A stretch of DNA of 23,440 nt from Euryarchaeota archaeon UBA102 (GTDB lineage Archaea; Thermoplasmatota; Poseidoniia; MGIII; CG-Epi1). The notes below the pieces were generated by a model, which was given only the letters and a program-made list of their open reading frames with translations, made no database searches and was not told the DNA's origin. The stretch's first letter is position 1. Each line of letters starts with the position of its first letter. The position numbers were made by a program, and so were the translations under genes. The stretch is taken from assembly GCA_002509225.1 (NCBI GenBank), contig DAHL01000043.1, positions 12,703 through 36,142 of the forward strand, in the 5' to 3' direction. Shown in pieces: positions 15,258-23,440 of this stretch.

Positions 15258-17126
15258 ATGTTCAAACCTACCACCATGACGAGAGTGACCTTAAGTGGTC
15301 TAAAGAAAGATTTAGAGAGGGTGTCAAACAATTTAGCCGAAGAGAGAATGATACATCTTGTTGAATACGAAAATAATTATGATGGTTTTGAAACTGGAGA
15401 ATCATTACATTATGGCGAGAAAACTTCAGAAGCGTTAGTTAGAGTTAGATCTCTGATAAAGATGCTCAATGTAGAACCAATGGCCCCTTCGATGTTACGA
15501 ACATCAGAGGAATTGAGTGACGGAATAGATGAAAGATTGAATGATGTTGAAAATAAAGCAGTTGAACTTAGAGATAAAATTAGAGAGATGGGTCAAGAAG
15601 TAGAAGAGAGTAAGACCCGTATGGAACTGCTTTCAGCTTTTTCTGGACTTGGAATAAATTTAGAATTAATGACAGGCTATGAGAATTTAGATGTCTTCAC
15701 GGGAAAACTTAGTGTTGAAATTGATATAGAGGGCGTAGAAGAAATTAGAACCGATGAAATGACGGCTATTTTTTCACCGAAAAATAAGAGTGAAGAAGTA
15801 GAGAAACAATTAATGAAATTGGGATTTAAATCCATAGCACCTCCAAAAGGTGAAGGCAACCCAGAAAAAGAGTATGAACTAATCAAAGAAACTGTTGATA
15901 AACGAGAAACGGAAATGGAAGCGTTGCAGTATGAAATGGAGGCATTGGCTCTACGCGAAGGTCATTGGTTAATTGTAATTGAAGAGCACTTATCTACAAA
16001 GGTTGAAAAGGCTAATTTACCATTGAAATTAGCTCTAAGTGAAAATACATTCACCCTAGATGGATGGATACCTGAAAGTGAATTTGGAAAATTAAAAAGA
16101 GCTGTGGAGAATGTAGATATACATATTGAAGAAGGTGACGGAGAAGGTGAACCGCCCGTTAAACTAGAAAATAAAGAAGTCGTAAAACCGTTTGAATTAT
16201 TTACTAAGTTGTATGGAATACCGAACCACCGAGAATTTGATCCCACTGCCCTTCTATTTCTAGCATACCCTTTATTTTTTGGAATGATGATAGGAGACTT
16301 AGGATATGGATTAGTGTATTTCTTAATGGGACATATGATTGTTAAGAAATTTGGACACGTATCAGATACTGCTGCATTTGGTAGAATTATAAGAACTGCA
16401 GGACTCTGGACCATTATATTTGGCACTTTTGTTTTCACTGAAGCTTTTGGAAAACCAATAGGGCTGGCAGAATACTTACCTGGCTGGATGACACTAGATA
16501 AACACCTATCTGAGGATGTTGCCACTATGCTACAGATATCATTTGGAATAGGAATGGGTTATGTTACATTGGGACTTCTGATAGGATTCTATAATGTTAT
16601 GAACCTTCATGGATTCAAGCATGCAGCAGAAGAAAAATTATCATGGCTTATGATAATGTGGGGCGGCTTAGTTTACATACCGATATTACTTTTCGGTCAG
16701 GAATTGATTCCAGGAACCGCTTCATTAGAAATGCCTGCATTGATTCTATTCTTGATGGGTACTGCTTTAGCAGTGTATGGTGAAGGTGCGATAGCTTTAG
16801 TCGAATTACCATCTGTATTTGTTCATGTAATTTCATACGTACGTATTGCAGCATTAGGTCTAGCTGATTTTGGACTGGCTACTGCAGTAAACAGAATAGC
16901 TCTTCAAGATATTGGAATGGAGGGGGCCAATATTATTTTTGCGATATTGGTTTTACTACTTGGCCACATAGTGATTGTGGTGATTGGTCTTATTGGATCG
17001 GGGATAAACTCATTGCGTCTACAATATGTAGAATGCTTTCCGAAGTTCTTCCAAGGAGGAGGAACGGATTACACTCCTTTCGGGCACGCCCGAGTATATA
17101 CAAAAAAAATGGAGGCAACAACATGA
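15258..17126 (+). CDS. atpI: A-type ATP synthase subunit I (a subunit)
   Basis: 622 residues. The N-terminal half (about 1-320) is a soluble, partly coiled-coil arm that meets the peripheral stalks. The C-terminal half has about seven or eight membrane helices forming the ion half-channels. It contains the V/A-type a-subunit segments FDPTALLFLAYPLFFGMMIGDLGYG and SYVRIAALGLADFGLA; R529 in the latter is the essential arginine facing the rotor ring glutamate. Length is normal for the family (about 620-690). The stop overlaps the atpK start in ATGA. Confidence 0.95.
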   Translation: MFKPTTMTRVTLSGLKKDLERVSNNLAEERMIHLVEYENNYDGFETGESLHYGEKTSEALVRVRSLIKMLNVEPMAPSMLRTSEELSDGIDERLNDVENKAVELRDKIREMGQEVEESKTRMELLSAFSGLGINLELMTGYENLDVFTGKLSVEIDIEGVEEIRTDEMTAIFSPKNKSEEVEKQLMKLGFKSIAPPKGEGNPEKEYELIKETVDKRETEMEALQYEMEALALREGHWLIVIEEHLSTKVEKANLPLKLALSENTFTLDGWIPESEFGKLKRAVENVDIHIEEGDGEGEPPVKLENKEVVKPFELFTKLYGIPNHREFDPTALLFLAYPLFFGMMIGDLGYGLVYFLMGHMIVKKFGHVSDTAAFGRIIRTAGLWTIIFGTFVFTEAFGKPIGLAEYLPGWMTLDKHLSEDVATMLQISFGIGMGYVTLGLLIGFYNVMNLHGFKHAAEEKLSWLMIMWGGLVYIPILLFGQELIPGTASLEMPALILFLMGTALAVYGEGAIALVELPSVFVHVISYVRIAALGLADFGLATAVNRIALQDIGMEGANIIFAILVLLLGHIVIVVIGLIGSGINSLRLQYVECFPKFFQGGGTDYTPFGHARVYTKKMEATT

Positions 17127-17476
17127 AAAACAAACAAAACTTGTACGTTTTGGCAGGCATAGTCATAATGATGATTTTTGCATTGCCACAAGCTAGCGCA
17201 GCAGAATCGGACAATGGTCCGGCTGAGGGTGCCACAGCAGAAGAAAACTCTGCATGGTGGACATCTAGAGGATATATAGCAGTCGGTGCCGGTATAGCAA
17301 TTGGACTTGCTGGAATAGGAACTGGATTAGCTCAATCGCACATAGGTGCAGCAGCAGTTGGGGCTGTAGCTGAAGATCAGAAAAACCTAGTTAATGGTCT
17401 GATTTTTGTAGCTATACCTGAAACTATTGTTATCCTAGGTTTCGTTATAGCCAATCAGATAATGGGTTTAACCTAA
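17123..17476 (+). CDS. atpK: A-type ATP synthase subunit K (c, proteolipid) with N-terminal leader
   Basis: 117 residues from ATG 17123, which overlaps the atpI stop. An upstream frame start at 17033 lies inside atpI and is rejected. Residues 1-27 look like a cleavable signal peptide ending ALPQASA, followed by a short acidic linker (about 28-45) and one helical hairpin. The hairpin is the rotor-ring subunit; E100 in FVAIPETIVILGF is the ion-carrying carboxylate, and Q71 lies in helix 1. Many A-type c subunits lack a leader, though Sulfolobus has a similar one. Whether protons or sodium ions are carried cannot be settled by eye. It has a single hairpin with one carboxylate, so it is not a duplicated V-type form. 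Confidence 0.93.
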   Translation: MKNKQNLYVLAGIVIMMIFALPQASAAESDNGPAEGATAEENSAWWTSRGYIAVGAGIAIGLAGIGTGLAQSHIGAAAVGAVAEDQKNLVNGLIFVAIPETIVILGFVIANQIMGLT

Positions 17477-17505
17477 TCTCAAAAATAAGTTGAAATATCT
17501 TAAAT

Positions 17506-18069
17506 ATGAGTTTAGAAGCAATCCTAAGCAATGTTGAGAAGACCGGAAATGAGAAGTCTGAATCAATACAAAACGCCACAAAAGCAGAGATAGAGCAAAA
17601 GCTTTCGGAAACTAAAAAGAATGTAAAAGAAATAGAAAAAGAAGGCAAAGAAGCTTCTTCTAAGATAGTGGAGCAGATGGAAAGACAACAGATACCGGCT
17701 GCTGAATTAGAAGTTAGAAGAAGAAGGCTAGACATTCAAAGACAGATATTAGAAGAAACGCATCAAACGGTATTAGAAAACCTCAATGACATAGATGGAG
17801 ATACGATAAGAAAAATCTATGCTAAACTCTTGATGAAAGCACCTCAAGAAGGAGTATTGCGGTGCCGTGAAACTGATTCTAAAATGATGAATGAATTGAC
17901 AAGTGATTCAGAATGTTGGCTAATAGATACTAAACAAACGTTTGATGGACCTGGATTTATAGTTGAAGGGGATGATTTTAGAGTAGACTATAGATTTGAA
18001 ACATTAGTTGGAGATATGTGGCAAGATAATCTATCTGAAGTGAACGGAGTACTTTTCGAAAATGAGTAA
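17506..18069 (+). CDS. atpE: A-type ATP synthase subunit E
   Basis: 187 residues. The N-terminal half (about 1-100) is a charged helix that would pair with subunit H as the peripheral stalk. The C-terminal half is a mixed alpha/beta head that binds the top of the catalytic hexamer, with the LRRLDIQRQILEETHQ-type turn between them. Position after atpK and length (about 185-200 usual) support the call. The gap of 29 bases after atpK is the widest in the operon. Its last eight bases overlap atpC. Confidence 0.88.
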   Translation: MSLEAILSNVEKTGNEKSESIQNATKAEIEQKLSETKKNVKEIEKEGKEASSKIVEQMERQQIPAAELEVRRRRLDIQRQILEETHQTVLENLNDIDGDTIRKIYAKLLMKAPQEGVLRCRETDSKMMNELTSDSECWLIDTKQTFDGPGFIVEGDDFRVDYRFETLVGDMWQDNLSEVNGVLFENE

Positions 18070-19078
18070 TCAAGCATATGCATCAACACGCGCAAAGGCA
18101 CGACGTGCGAAGTTGTTGCCAGAAGAAGCCTATGGGCAGTTGATGAATATGGAATTGGCAGAAATTGCTAGATACATCCAAGATTTAGAATATCGTAAAG
18201 ATATCGATAGACATGGTTCAACATTGAGAGGTGCAGATTTGATAGAAACTGCATTAATGGAAAACCTTTCAATGAGTTGGGGGGATCTTATTGGATTTTG
18301 CAATGGTGAATTAAAGAAAAATGTAGAAGCATACGCAGATAAATTTAGAATAGAGAATTTGAAAGCACTCCTTAGAGGAATATATCAAGGAATGACAGCA
18401 GATGAAATTTCGAAAATAGTATCACCCCTTACGGAAAAGGACAAAGAACAATACGCTAGAGTAGCTGAAGGAAAAAACTTACAAGAAGCTATTGAACAAC
18501 TAGAAGGAGATCCTTATCAGAGCGTATTAAGAGAAGCTTTAGAAAAGCGTAAAACAGACAGTATGCAGCCTCTAGAAGATGCTTTAGATGTGGCGTATTA
18601 CGATGGCCTTATGAAAAGAATAAAGACCTCTAATGCGGCAGATGATGCATATAAGAAATTTGTAAAGATTGAGATAGATATAGCGAATATAAAAACGGCT
18701 ATGAGACTTAGACATAGAGGGGTTGAAGGACATCCTGAATTGTTTATCGATGGTGGTGATATAGATGTCGATGCATTAGTTGCTGCACAAAATGTAGGTG
18801 AAATAATGAATGGCATAGAAGGTACCCCTTATCATGAATATTTAGAAAATGGATTGGGCAATATCGAAGAACCGAATCTGAATGGAGCCGTTAGTGCTTT
18901 GGAAGAATATATAGCTAAAGAATCTAAGAGATTTTCATACCTATATCCCGTATCAATATTACCAATATTGGATTATTTGCTAAGAAAACAACGTGAGGTC
19001 AAAAACTTACGTGCTATTGTTAGAGGAAAAGACTTAGGATTGACAAAAGAAATCATTGAAGAATTGGTGGTGACTTAA
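18062..19078 (+). CDS. atpC: A-type ATP synthase subunit C
   Basis: 338 residues, helical and soluble. This is the funnel-like V-ATPase d/A-ATPase C subunit that seats the central stalk on the membrane ring. Typical features are the start YASTRAKARRAKLLPEEAYGQLMNM, the repeated three-helix blocks, and the ending LREVKNLRAIVRGKDLGL-like region (here KQREVKNLRAIVRGK), which is highly characteristic. The ATG lies inside the atpE end (eight-base overlap), and the stop shares one base with the atpF start, so coupling is strict. Confidence 0.93.
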   Translation: MSNQAYASTRAKARRAKLLPEEAYGQLMNMELAEIARYIQDLEYRKDIDRHGSTLRGADLIETALMENLSMSWGDLIGFCNGELKKNVEAYADKFRIENLKALLRGIYQGMTADEISKIVSPLTEKDKEQYARVAEGKNLQEAIEQLEGDPYQSVLREALEKRKTDSMQPLEDALDVAYYDGLMKRIKTSNAADDAYKKFVKIEIDIANIKTAMRLRHRGVEGHPELFIDGGDIDVDALVAAQNVGEIMNGIEGTPYHEYLENGLGNIEEPNLNGAVSALEEYIAKESKRFSYLYPVSILPILDYLLRKQREVKNLRAIVRGKDLGLTKEIIEELVVT

Positions 19079-19377
19079 TGGAAATAGGCGTAATTGGAGA
19101 TGATATGTTTACAGTTGGATTTAGAGCTGTAGGAATTGAGAAATGGTTTAATGTTGATGAAGAGAATAATGTAGATGATGCAATTACGGAAGCAATGAGT
19201 GATGATAACATTGGAATTCTAGTAATACATGATAGTGAATGGAAAAAAGTTGATGATAACACTAGAACTAAGTTGAGTAATAGTGTAAAGCCTACTGTAA
19301 TAGCAATAGGCTCTGAAGTTGATAAAGGTCTTAGAGACCGAATTAAAACAGCTATAGGAGTTGACCTATGGAAATAA
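19078..19377 (+). CDS. atpF: A-type ATP synthase subunit F
   Basis: 99 residues. A compact alpha/beta fold with the family opening [18 protein letters not shown] and the middle [11 protein letters not shown], then a short C-terminal helix. Subunit F sits in the central stalk with D and modulates catalysis. Length is normal (about 98-105). It shares one base with atpC and overlaps atpA by ten bases. Confidence 0.93.
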   Translation: MEIGVIGDDMFTVGFRAVGIEKWFNVDEENNVDDAITEAMSDDNIGILVIHDSEWKKVDDNTRTKLSNSVKPTVIAIGSEVDKGLRDRIKTAIGVDLWK

Positions 19378-21107
19378 AAGGAGAAATATACAGAGTATCT
19401 GGACCAGTAGTAAACGCGACGGGCATTAAGCCTAGAATGTATGATGTGGTATTTGTAGGCCACGAAAGACTCATGGGTGAGGTGATTGGGCTTGAAGGAG
19501 ATAAGACTGTAATTCAAGTTTATGAAGACACTTCTGGAGTCAAGCCTGGAGAACCTGTTGAAAATACTGGCGCTCCGTTGTCTGTTGAATTGGGACCTGG
19601 ATTATTGACTTCCATATATGATGGAATTCAAAGACCGTTGCCTGTACTGCAGGATAAAATGGGAGATTACATAGAGAGAGGTGTTACTGCTCCTGGATTG
19701 GATCATGAAACTAAATGGAAATTTAAACCTAGTTCAAAAAAGGGTGATTCAATAGAGAGTGGTCAAACAATTGGTACAGTGCAAGAAACTCCAACGATAG
19801 AGCACAAAATAATGGCACCGTATGGGTCGAAAGGTAAAATTGTAGAAATTAAAGAAGGTGAATTTAACGTAGATGAAATCATAGGAAAATTAGATGATGG
19901 AACGGAACTAAAATTAATGCAAAAATGGCCTGTTAGAATGCCTAGAAAATATGCTAAAAAGATGAGACCTGATATACCTTTAGTGACGGGAACCCGAACA
20001 CTTGATGCTCTTTTTCCGATAGCCAAGGGCGGCACTGCAGCGATACCTGGGGGATTTGGAACAGGTAAAACAGTTACACAACAGACACTAGCAAAATGGT
20101 CCGACGCACAAATTGTTGTTTATGTTGGATGTGGAGAACGTGGAAATGAAATGACAGAGGTTCTTACTGAATTTCCGCACCTTAAAGATCCTAAAACAGG
20201 CGGAGCGTTAATGGATAGAACTGTGCTTATTGCAAATACTTCGAATATGCCTGTAGCTGCGAGAGAGGCGTCTGTGTATACTGGAATAACTATAGCTGAA
20301 TATTACCGAGATCAAGGATATGATGTAGCATTAATGGCAGATTCTACCTCGAGATGGGCTGAAGCTATGCGTGAGATATCTTCAAGATTGGAGGAAATGC
20401 CTGGTGAAGAAGGATATCCTGCATATCTTGCAGCTAGATTATCAGAGTTTTACGAAAGATCAGGAAGAGTCGAAACTGAAAATGGAGATTATGGTTCTGT
20501 GACTGTAATTGGAGCTGTATCACCTCCTGGTGGAGATTTTTCAGAACCCGTAACACAAAATACGCTAAGAATTGTAAAAGTTTTCTGGGCACTAGATTCT
20601 AAACTTGCTCAAAGAAGGCATTTTCCTGCCATCAATTGGTTAACTAGCTATTCATTATACAATAAAAGTTTAGAAGAATGGTACAGAGAGAATGCAGACA
20701 AGAATTGGAATGAAAGTAAAGCTGTGGCTATGAATGTACTTTCGGAAGAAGCTAAACTTCAGGAAATTGTACAACTAGTTGGTTCCGATGCTTTACCTGA
20801 AGATCAACAACTGACCCTAGAAGTGGCTAGGATGCTTAGAGAATATTTCTTACAGCAAAATGCTTTCCATGATGTAGATACATATTGTGAGATAGGAAAT
20901 CAAGCTATGATGATGGAAACTATTCTACACTACAAGGAATTAGCTGAAAAGGCACTGGCTGAAGGAATTGAATTTGACAATATAGTTGGATTGGACGTTA
21001 TAGAAAATATAGGAAGGGCGAAATTCGAAAAGGATTTAGATAAACTAATGAAAAAGTATAGTAAAGAACTAGATGAAGAATTTGAAAAGATAAGAGGAGG
21101 TAAATAA
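19368..21107 (+). CDS. atpA: A-type ATP synthase catalytic subunit A
   Basis: 579 residues, the catalytic ATP-binding subunit. An N-terminal beta-barrel (about 1-70) is followed by the non-homologous bulge region (about 110-185) and the nucleotide-binding domain. The P-loop is GGFGTGKT (228-235) with K234 and T235; GERGNE (256-261) carries the catalytic glutamate E257; [14 protein letters not shown] is the Walker B/arginine region. The common archaeal loop is GPFGSGKT, so this one has two changes (P to G, S to T). No intein interrupts the loop, unlike some Thermoplasma and Pyrococcus homologues. It overlaps atpF by ten bases and shares one base with atpB. Confidence 0.97.
   Translation: MEIKGEIYRVSGPVVNATGIKPRMYDVVFVGHERLMGEVIGLEGDKTVIQVYEDTSGVKPGEPVENTGAPLSVELGPGLLTSIYDGIQRPLPVLQDKMGDYIERGVTAPGLDHETKWKFKPSSKKGDSIESGQTIGTVQETPTIEHKIMAPYGSKGKIVEIKEGEFNVDEIIGKLDDGTELKLMQKWPVRMPRKYAKKMRPDIPLVTGTRTLDALFPIAKGGTAAIPGGFGTGKTVTQQTLAKWSDAQIVVYVGCGERGNEMTEVLTEFPHLKDPKTGGALMDRTVLIANTSNMPVAAREASVYTGITIAEYYRDQGYDVALMADSTSRWAEAMREISSRLEEMPGEEGYPAYLAARLSEFYERSGRVETENGDYGSVTVIGAVSPPGGDFSEPVTQNTLRIVKVFWALDSKLAQRRHFPAINWLTSYSLYNKSLEEWYRENADKNWNESKAVAMNVLSEEAKLQEIVQLVGSDALPEDQQLTLEVARMLREYFLQQNAFHDVDTYCEIGNQAMMMETILHYKELAEKALAEGIEFDNIVGLDVIENIGRAKFEKDLDKLMKKYSKELDEEFEKIRGGK
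21096..21101 (+). promoter_or_regulatory. Strong Shine-Dalgarno site for atpB
   Basis: GGAGGT lies five bases before ATG 21107, inside the last codons of atpA. It is the only near-perfect site in the operon and would support re-initiation at high yield for subunit B, which must match A in equal amounts. Confidence 0.7.
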
Positions 21108-22486
21108 TGCAAAAAGAATATAAAACTATTAGTGAAATTTCAGGACCTTTAGTTTTTGTAAAGAAAACTGAACCTGTGAGTTATGGAGAATTAGTTCAAA
21201 TCGCAATGCCTGATGGAACAACTAAACGAGGACAAGTACTTGATACTTCGAAAGACGTGGTTGTTGTTCAGATATTTGAAGGAACTGCAGGAATTGATAT
21301 GGAATCTGGAGTTAAATTCCTAGGAGAAACGTTTAAATTATCAGTTTCTAAAAATATGCTTGGCAGATTATTAAGTGGTGCAGGAGAACCTATAGATGGC
21401 GGAGCTCCGATAATACCTGATGAGAGGCGAGAAATAATTGGTGCTGCAATTAATCCATATTCTAGAGATTCACCACAGGAATTTATTCAAACTGGAATAT
21501 CAACTATTGATGGATTAAATACATTAGTTATGGGGCAGAAATTACCTATATTTTCGGGTTCCGGACTTCCGCACAACGATATAGCTTTGCAAATAGCTAG
21601 ACAAGCAAGAACTGTTGGTGGTGATCGTGAATTCGCAGTAGTTTTTGCAGCAATGGGAATAACCAACGAAGAAGCCCAATACTTTATGGAAGATTTTGAA
21701 AGAACCGGAGCTCTGAGTCGTGCAGTTGTGTTTACAAATTTAGCAAGCGACCCTGCAGTTGAAAGGTTAATCACACCTAGACTTGCATTAACTACTGCAG
21801 AATATCTTGCATTTGAACATGGATATGATGTACTAGTAATCTTAACAGATATGACAAATTATTGTGAAGCACTAAGACAAATAGGTGCAGCAAGAGAAGA
21901 AGTTCCTGGACGTAGAGGATATCCTGGTTATATGTATACAGATTTAGCAATGCTTTATGAAAGAGCTGGTTTGATTAAAGGAAAGAAGGGTTCTGTTACC
22001 CAATTCCCTATCTTGACTATGCCTGGAGATGACATAACTCACCCGATACCTGATCTTAGTGGATATATTACAGAAGGTCAAATTGTCATATCTCGTGAAT
22101 TGCATCGTAAAGGAATATATCCTCCGATAATTGTTCTACCATCATTATCTAGATTGATGAATGCAGGAATAGGAGAAGGACAAACAAGAGAGGACCATAA
22201 ACAACTCAGTGATCAATTATACGCAGGTTATGCAGAGGGTAATGATTTGAGAGGATTGGTTGCGATAGTGGGTAAAGAAGCGTTATCTGAAAGAGATCAA
22301 AAAATGTTGGAATTTGCAGATGATTTTGAAAGTAGATTTGTAACACAAGGTTGGGAAGAAAACAGAAAAATAGAAGAAACGTTAGAAATTGGATGGGATA
22401 TGCTAAGTAAATTACCAGAATCTGCTTTGACCCGTATAGACCGTAAAACTTTGGAGAAATATCATCCTGCATATAGGAAAAAATAG
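21107..22486 (+). CDS. atpB: A-type ATP synthase regulatory subunit B
   Basis: 459 residues, the non-catalytic partner of subunit A in the A3B3 head. It has the same three-domain layout, but the P-loop is replaced by [18 protein letters not shown], the hallmark of [19 protein letters not shown], the [25 protein letters not shown] region and the [18 protein letters not shown] segment are all family-typical. Length is normal (about 460). It shares a base with the atpA stop and ends directly against atpD with no gap. Confidence 0.97.
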   Translation: MQKEYKTISEISGPLVFVKKTEPVSYGELVQIAMPDGTTKRGQVLDTSKDVVVVQIFEGTAGIDMESGVKFLGETFKLSVSKNMLGRLLSGAGEPIDGGAPIIPDERREIIGAAINPYSRDSPQEFIQTGISTIDGLNTLVMGQKLPIFSGSGLPHNDIALQIARQARTVGGDREFAVVFAAMGITNEEAQYFMEDFERTGALSRAVVFTNLASDPAVERLITPRLALTTAEYLAFEHGYDVLVILTDMTNYCEALRQIGAAREEVPGRRGYPGYMYTDLAMLYERAGLIKGKKGSVTQFPILTMPGDDITHPIPDLSGYITEGQIVISRELHRKGIYPPIIVLPSLSRLMNAGIGEGQTREDHKQLSDQLYAGYAEGNDLRGLVAIVGKEALSERDQKMLEFADDFESRFVTQGWEENRKIEETLEIGWDMLSKLPESALTRIDRKTLEKYHPAYRKK

Positions 22487-23104
22487 ATGAGTACATCAGA
22501 CGTCAAACCAACGAGAATGGAGCTTATAGATACTAAGCGCAAAATAAAGTTGTCAAAGAGTGGATATAAACTTCTAAAGATGAAACGAGATGGTTTGATT
22601 ATGGAATTCTTTGAATTGCTGCCAAAAGTTAAAGATTTGCGTAGTCAATTAATTGAATTGTATGAAATCGCAATGGAAAAATTATCGATTGCAATAGCTG
22701 CAGATGGTAAATCTGCAATAGAATCTGCAGCTAATTGTTTGAATATACCGCCTGAAGTAAACCTCGGAACGAAAAATATAATGGGAGTAGTAGTTCCTAG
22801 TGTTGAAGTAACGCCGATGATAAAGCCATTAGAAGATAGAGGATACGGACTCATAGGGACTTCGGTACGAATTGATGAATCTGTACATGCGTTTGAAAAA
22901 CTATCAGAAATGATAATTAAAGCAGCAGAAGGAGAAACGACAATGAAGAAACTTCTTGATGAAATTGAATCAACCAAGAGGCGTGTTAATGCGTTAGAAT
23001 TCAAAGTTATACCTGAATTAGAAGAAATAGCGAAATATATTTCACTCAGACTTGAAGAATTGGAACGTGAAAGTATATTCGGATTAAAAAGAATAAAGAA
23101 TTAA
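22487..23104 (+). CDS. atpD: A-type ATP synthase subunit D
   Basis: 205 residues. Two long helices (about 10-70 and 135-190) form the antiparallel coiled coil of the rotor axle, with a short beta-hairpin region between. The opening VKPTRMELIDTKRKIKLSKSGYKLLKMKRDGLI and the closing RRVNALEFKVIPELEEIAKYI are characteristic. ATG 22487 directly follows the atpB stop. The stop codon shares its last base with the start of a small membrane protein gene. Confidence 0.95.
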   Translation: MSTSDVKPTRMELIDTKRKIKLSKSGYKLLKMKRDGLIMEFFELLPKVKDLRSQLIELYEIAMEKLSIAIAADGKSAIESAANCLNIPPEVNLGTKNIMGVVVPSVEVTPMIKPLEDRGYGLIGTSVRIDESVHAFEKLSEMIIKAAEGETTMKKLLDEIESTKRRVNALEFKVIPELEEIAKYISLRLEELERESIFGLKRIKN

Positions 23105-23238
23105 TGAATTGGCTATCTGATCAAATAAACGATTCGAAAAAGAGAGAAAGGTTATTTAAAATAATGAATATTATTTCACAAGGAATGTTGATTTTAGGTA
23201 TTATGATAATAATATATATGTTCAAAGATGAATTCTAA
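23104..23238 (+). CDS. Small single-pass membrane protein closing the ATPase operon
   Basis: 44 residues, too short for most gene callers. A charged, amphipathic start (MNWLSDQINDSKKRERLFKI) leads to one hydrophobic helix (about 21-39, ending GIMIIIYM) and a short FKDEF tail. By the positive-inside rule the basic N-terminus is in the cytoplasm. The ATG shares its A with the TAA stop of atpD, the same coupling used by atpC-atpF and atpA-atpB, which is the best evidence that it is translated. The place corresponds to ahaG in methanogens, but the sequence has a membrane helix. I do not recognise a family. It could be an assembly or regulatory factor for the ring or subunit I. Confidence 0.6.
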   Translation: MNWLSDQINDSKKRERLFKIMNIISQGMLILGIMIIIYMFKDEF

Positions 23239-23240
23239 AA

Positions 23241-23396
23241 TTAATCATTAGATTGTGTATAACCGCAGTTACCACAGGACTTTCTATCTGAGTGTACTGC
23301 CAAAAAAGTACCGGGGCCACATTTAGGACAATTATCTCTTAAACGTGATATTTTTCCATCTTCAACTTTATAATAATCTGATTTTTTAACAGGCAT
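23241..23396 (-). CDS. rps27ae: Ribosomal protein S27ae (eS31)
   Basis: 51 residues, normal for the archaeal small-subunit protein S27ae. The zinc site is CPKC and CGNC with [12 protein letters not shown], matching the family's C-x2-C...C-x2-C ribbon and C-terminal CGYT. The N-terminus is basic ([19 protein letters not shown]), and no ubiquitin part is present, unlike the eukaryotic fusion. ATG 23396 has AAGGAG about seven bases upstream, within the end of the previous gene. It converges on the ATPase operon with two bases between stop codons. Confidence 0.93.
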   Translation of the reverse strand: MPVKKSDYYKVEDGKISRLRDNCPKCGPGTFLAVHSDRKSCGNCGYTQSND

Positions 23397-23400
23397 AAAT

Positions 23401-23440
23401 CTACTCCTTTTCAGCCGGTGCTTCTTCAGCTGGTGCTTCT
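23401..23440 (-). CDS. C-terminal end of a gene upstream of S27ae, probably S24e
   Basis: Only the last twelve codons are in the window: [12 protein letters not shown] then TAG. An acidic APAEE-type tail of this kind often ends archaeal ribosomal proteins. S24e commonly precedes S27ae in archaea, so S24e is the likely product, but the fragment itself does not prove it. It lies four bases upstream of the S27ae start and supplies its ribosome-binding site. Confidence 0.45.
   Translation of the reverse strand, partial: EAPAEEAPAEKE

Noticed and set aside
15962..16525. Long open frame of 187 codons on the strand opposite atpI
   Set aside because: It is an antisense shadow of a well-supported gene, has low-complexity Ser/Pro-rich translation and no start signals.
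17033..17122. Possible 30-residue longer start of the c subunit
   Set aside because: The extension lies entirely within the atpI coding region, and ATG 17123 overlaps the atpI stop in the usual ATGA way and begins a proper signal peptide.
20049..20072. Possible intein at the subunit A P-loop
   Set aside because: The loop is continuous and the protein has normal length, so no intein is present at this known insertion hotspot.

Overview
The window looks like a compact archaeal chromosome segment, AT-rich (mid-30s percent GC by eye). It carries an A-type ATP synthase operon in the euryarchaeal order H-I-K-E-C-F-A-B-D, a proteasome-activating nucleotidase, an archaeal MBF1 transcription factor, ribosomal protein S27ae, and TATA boxes placed about 25 bases before start codons (leaderless genes). 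Together with a secreted M14 peptidase, a membrane regulator with tandem winged helices, a PorA/DUF3068-like surface protein and a bacterial-type glutamate dehydrogenase, this fits planktonic marine Euryarchaeota (Marine Group II/III, Poseidoniia-like). That assignment is inference from content; no marker gene was compared.

Layout. 1-459 (-): 5' part of a secreted zinc carboxypeptidase. 578-3310 (+): glutamate dehydrogenase, a ferritin-like protein and an EamA transporter. 3428-6160 (+): a 910-residue exported sensor/regulator with its own operator-like inverted repeat. 6172-6248 (-): tRNA-Lys(CUU). 6264-7618 (-): a small DNA-binding-like protein followed by a PrsW-type intramembrane protease, divergent from tatC (7670-8365, +) across one shared TATA element. 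8368-10252 (-): PAN followed by rpiA. 10308-14727 (+): aMBF1, a membrane protein with six CxxC knuckles and a 986-residue surface protein. 14745-14821 (-): tRNA-Ile(GAU). 14933-23104 (+): the ATP synthase operon, closed by an unrecognised 44-residue membrane protein (23104-23238). 23241-23440 (-): S27ae and the tail of a second gene, probably S24e.

How the genes work together. The ATP synthase genes form one tightly coupled unit with overlaps of 1 to 10 bases or short gaps and a single visible promoter. GdhA would make glutamate from ammonium. PAN feeds the proteasome. TatC exports folded proteins, although no tatA is visible. No stretch over 300 bases lacks a gene, and I saw no CRISPR array, insertion sequence or integrase. 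The least explained items are the 44-residue protein in the ATPase operon, the regulator with a TATA box inside an inverted repeat, the DNA-binding/PrsW pair, and the aMBF1-linked envelope operon.
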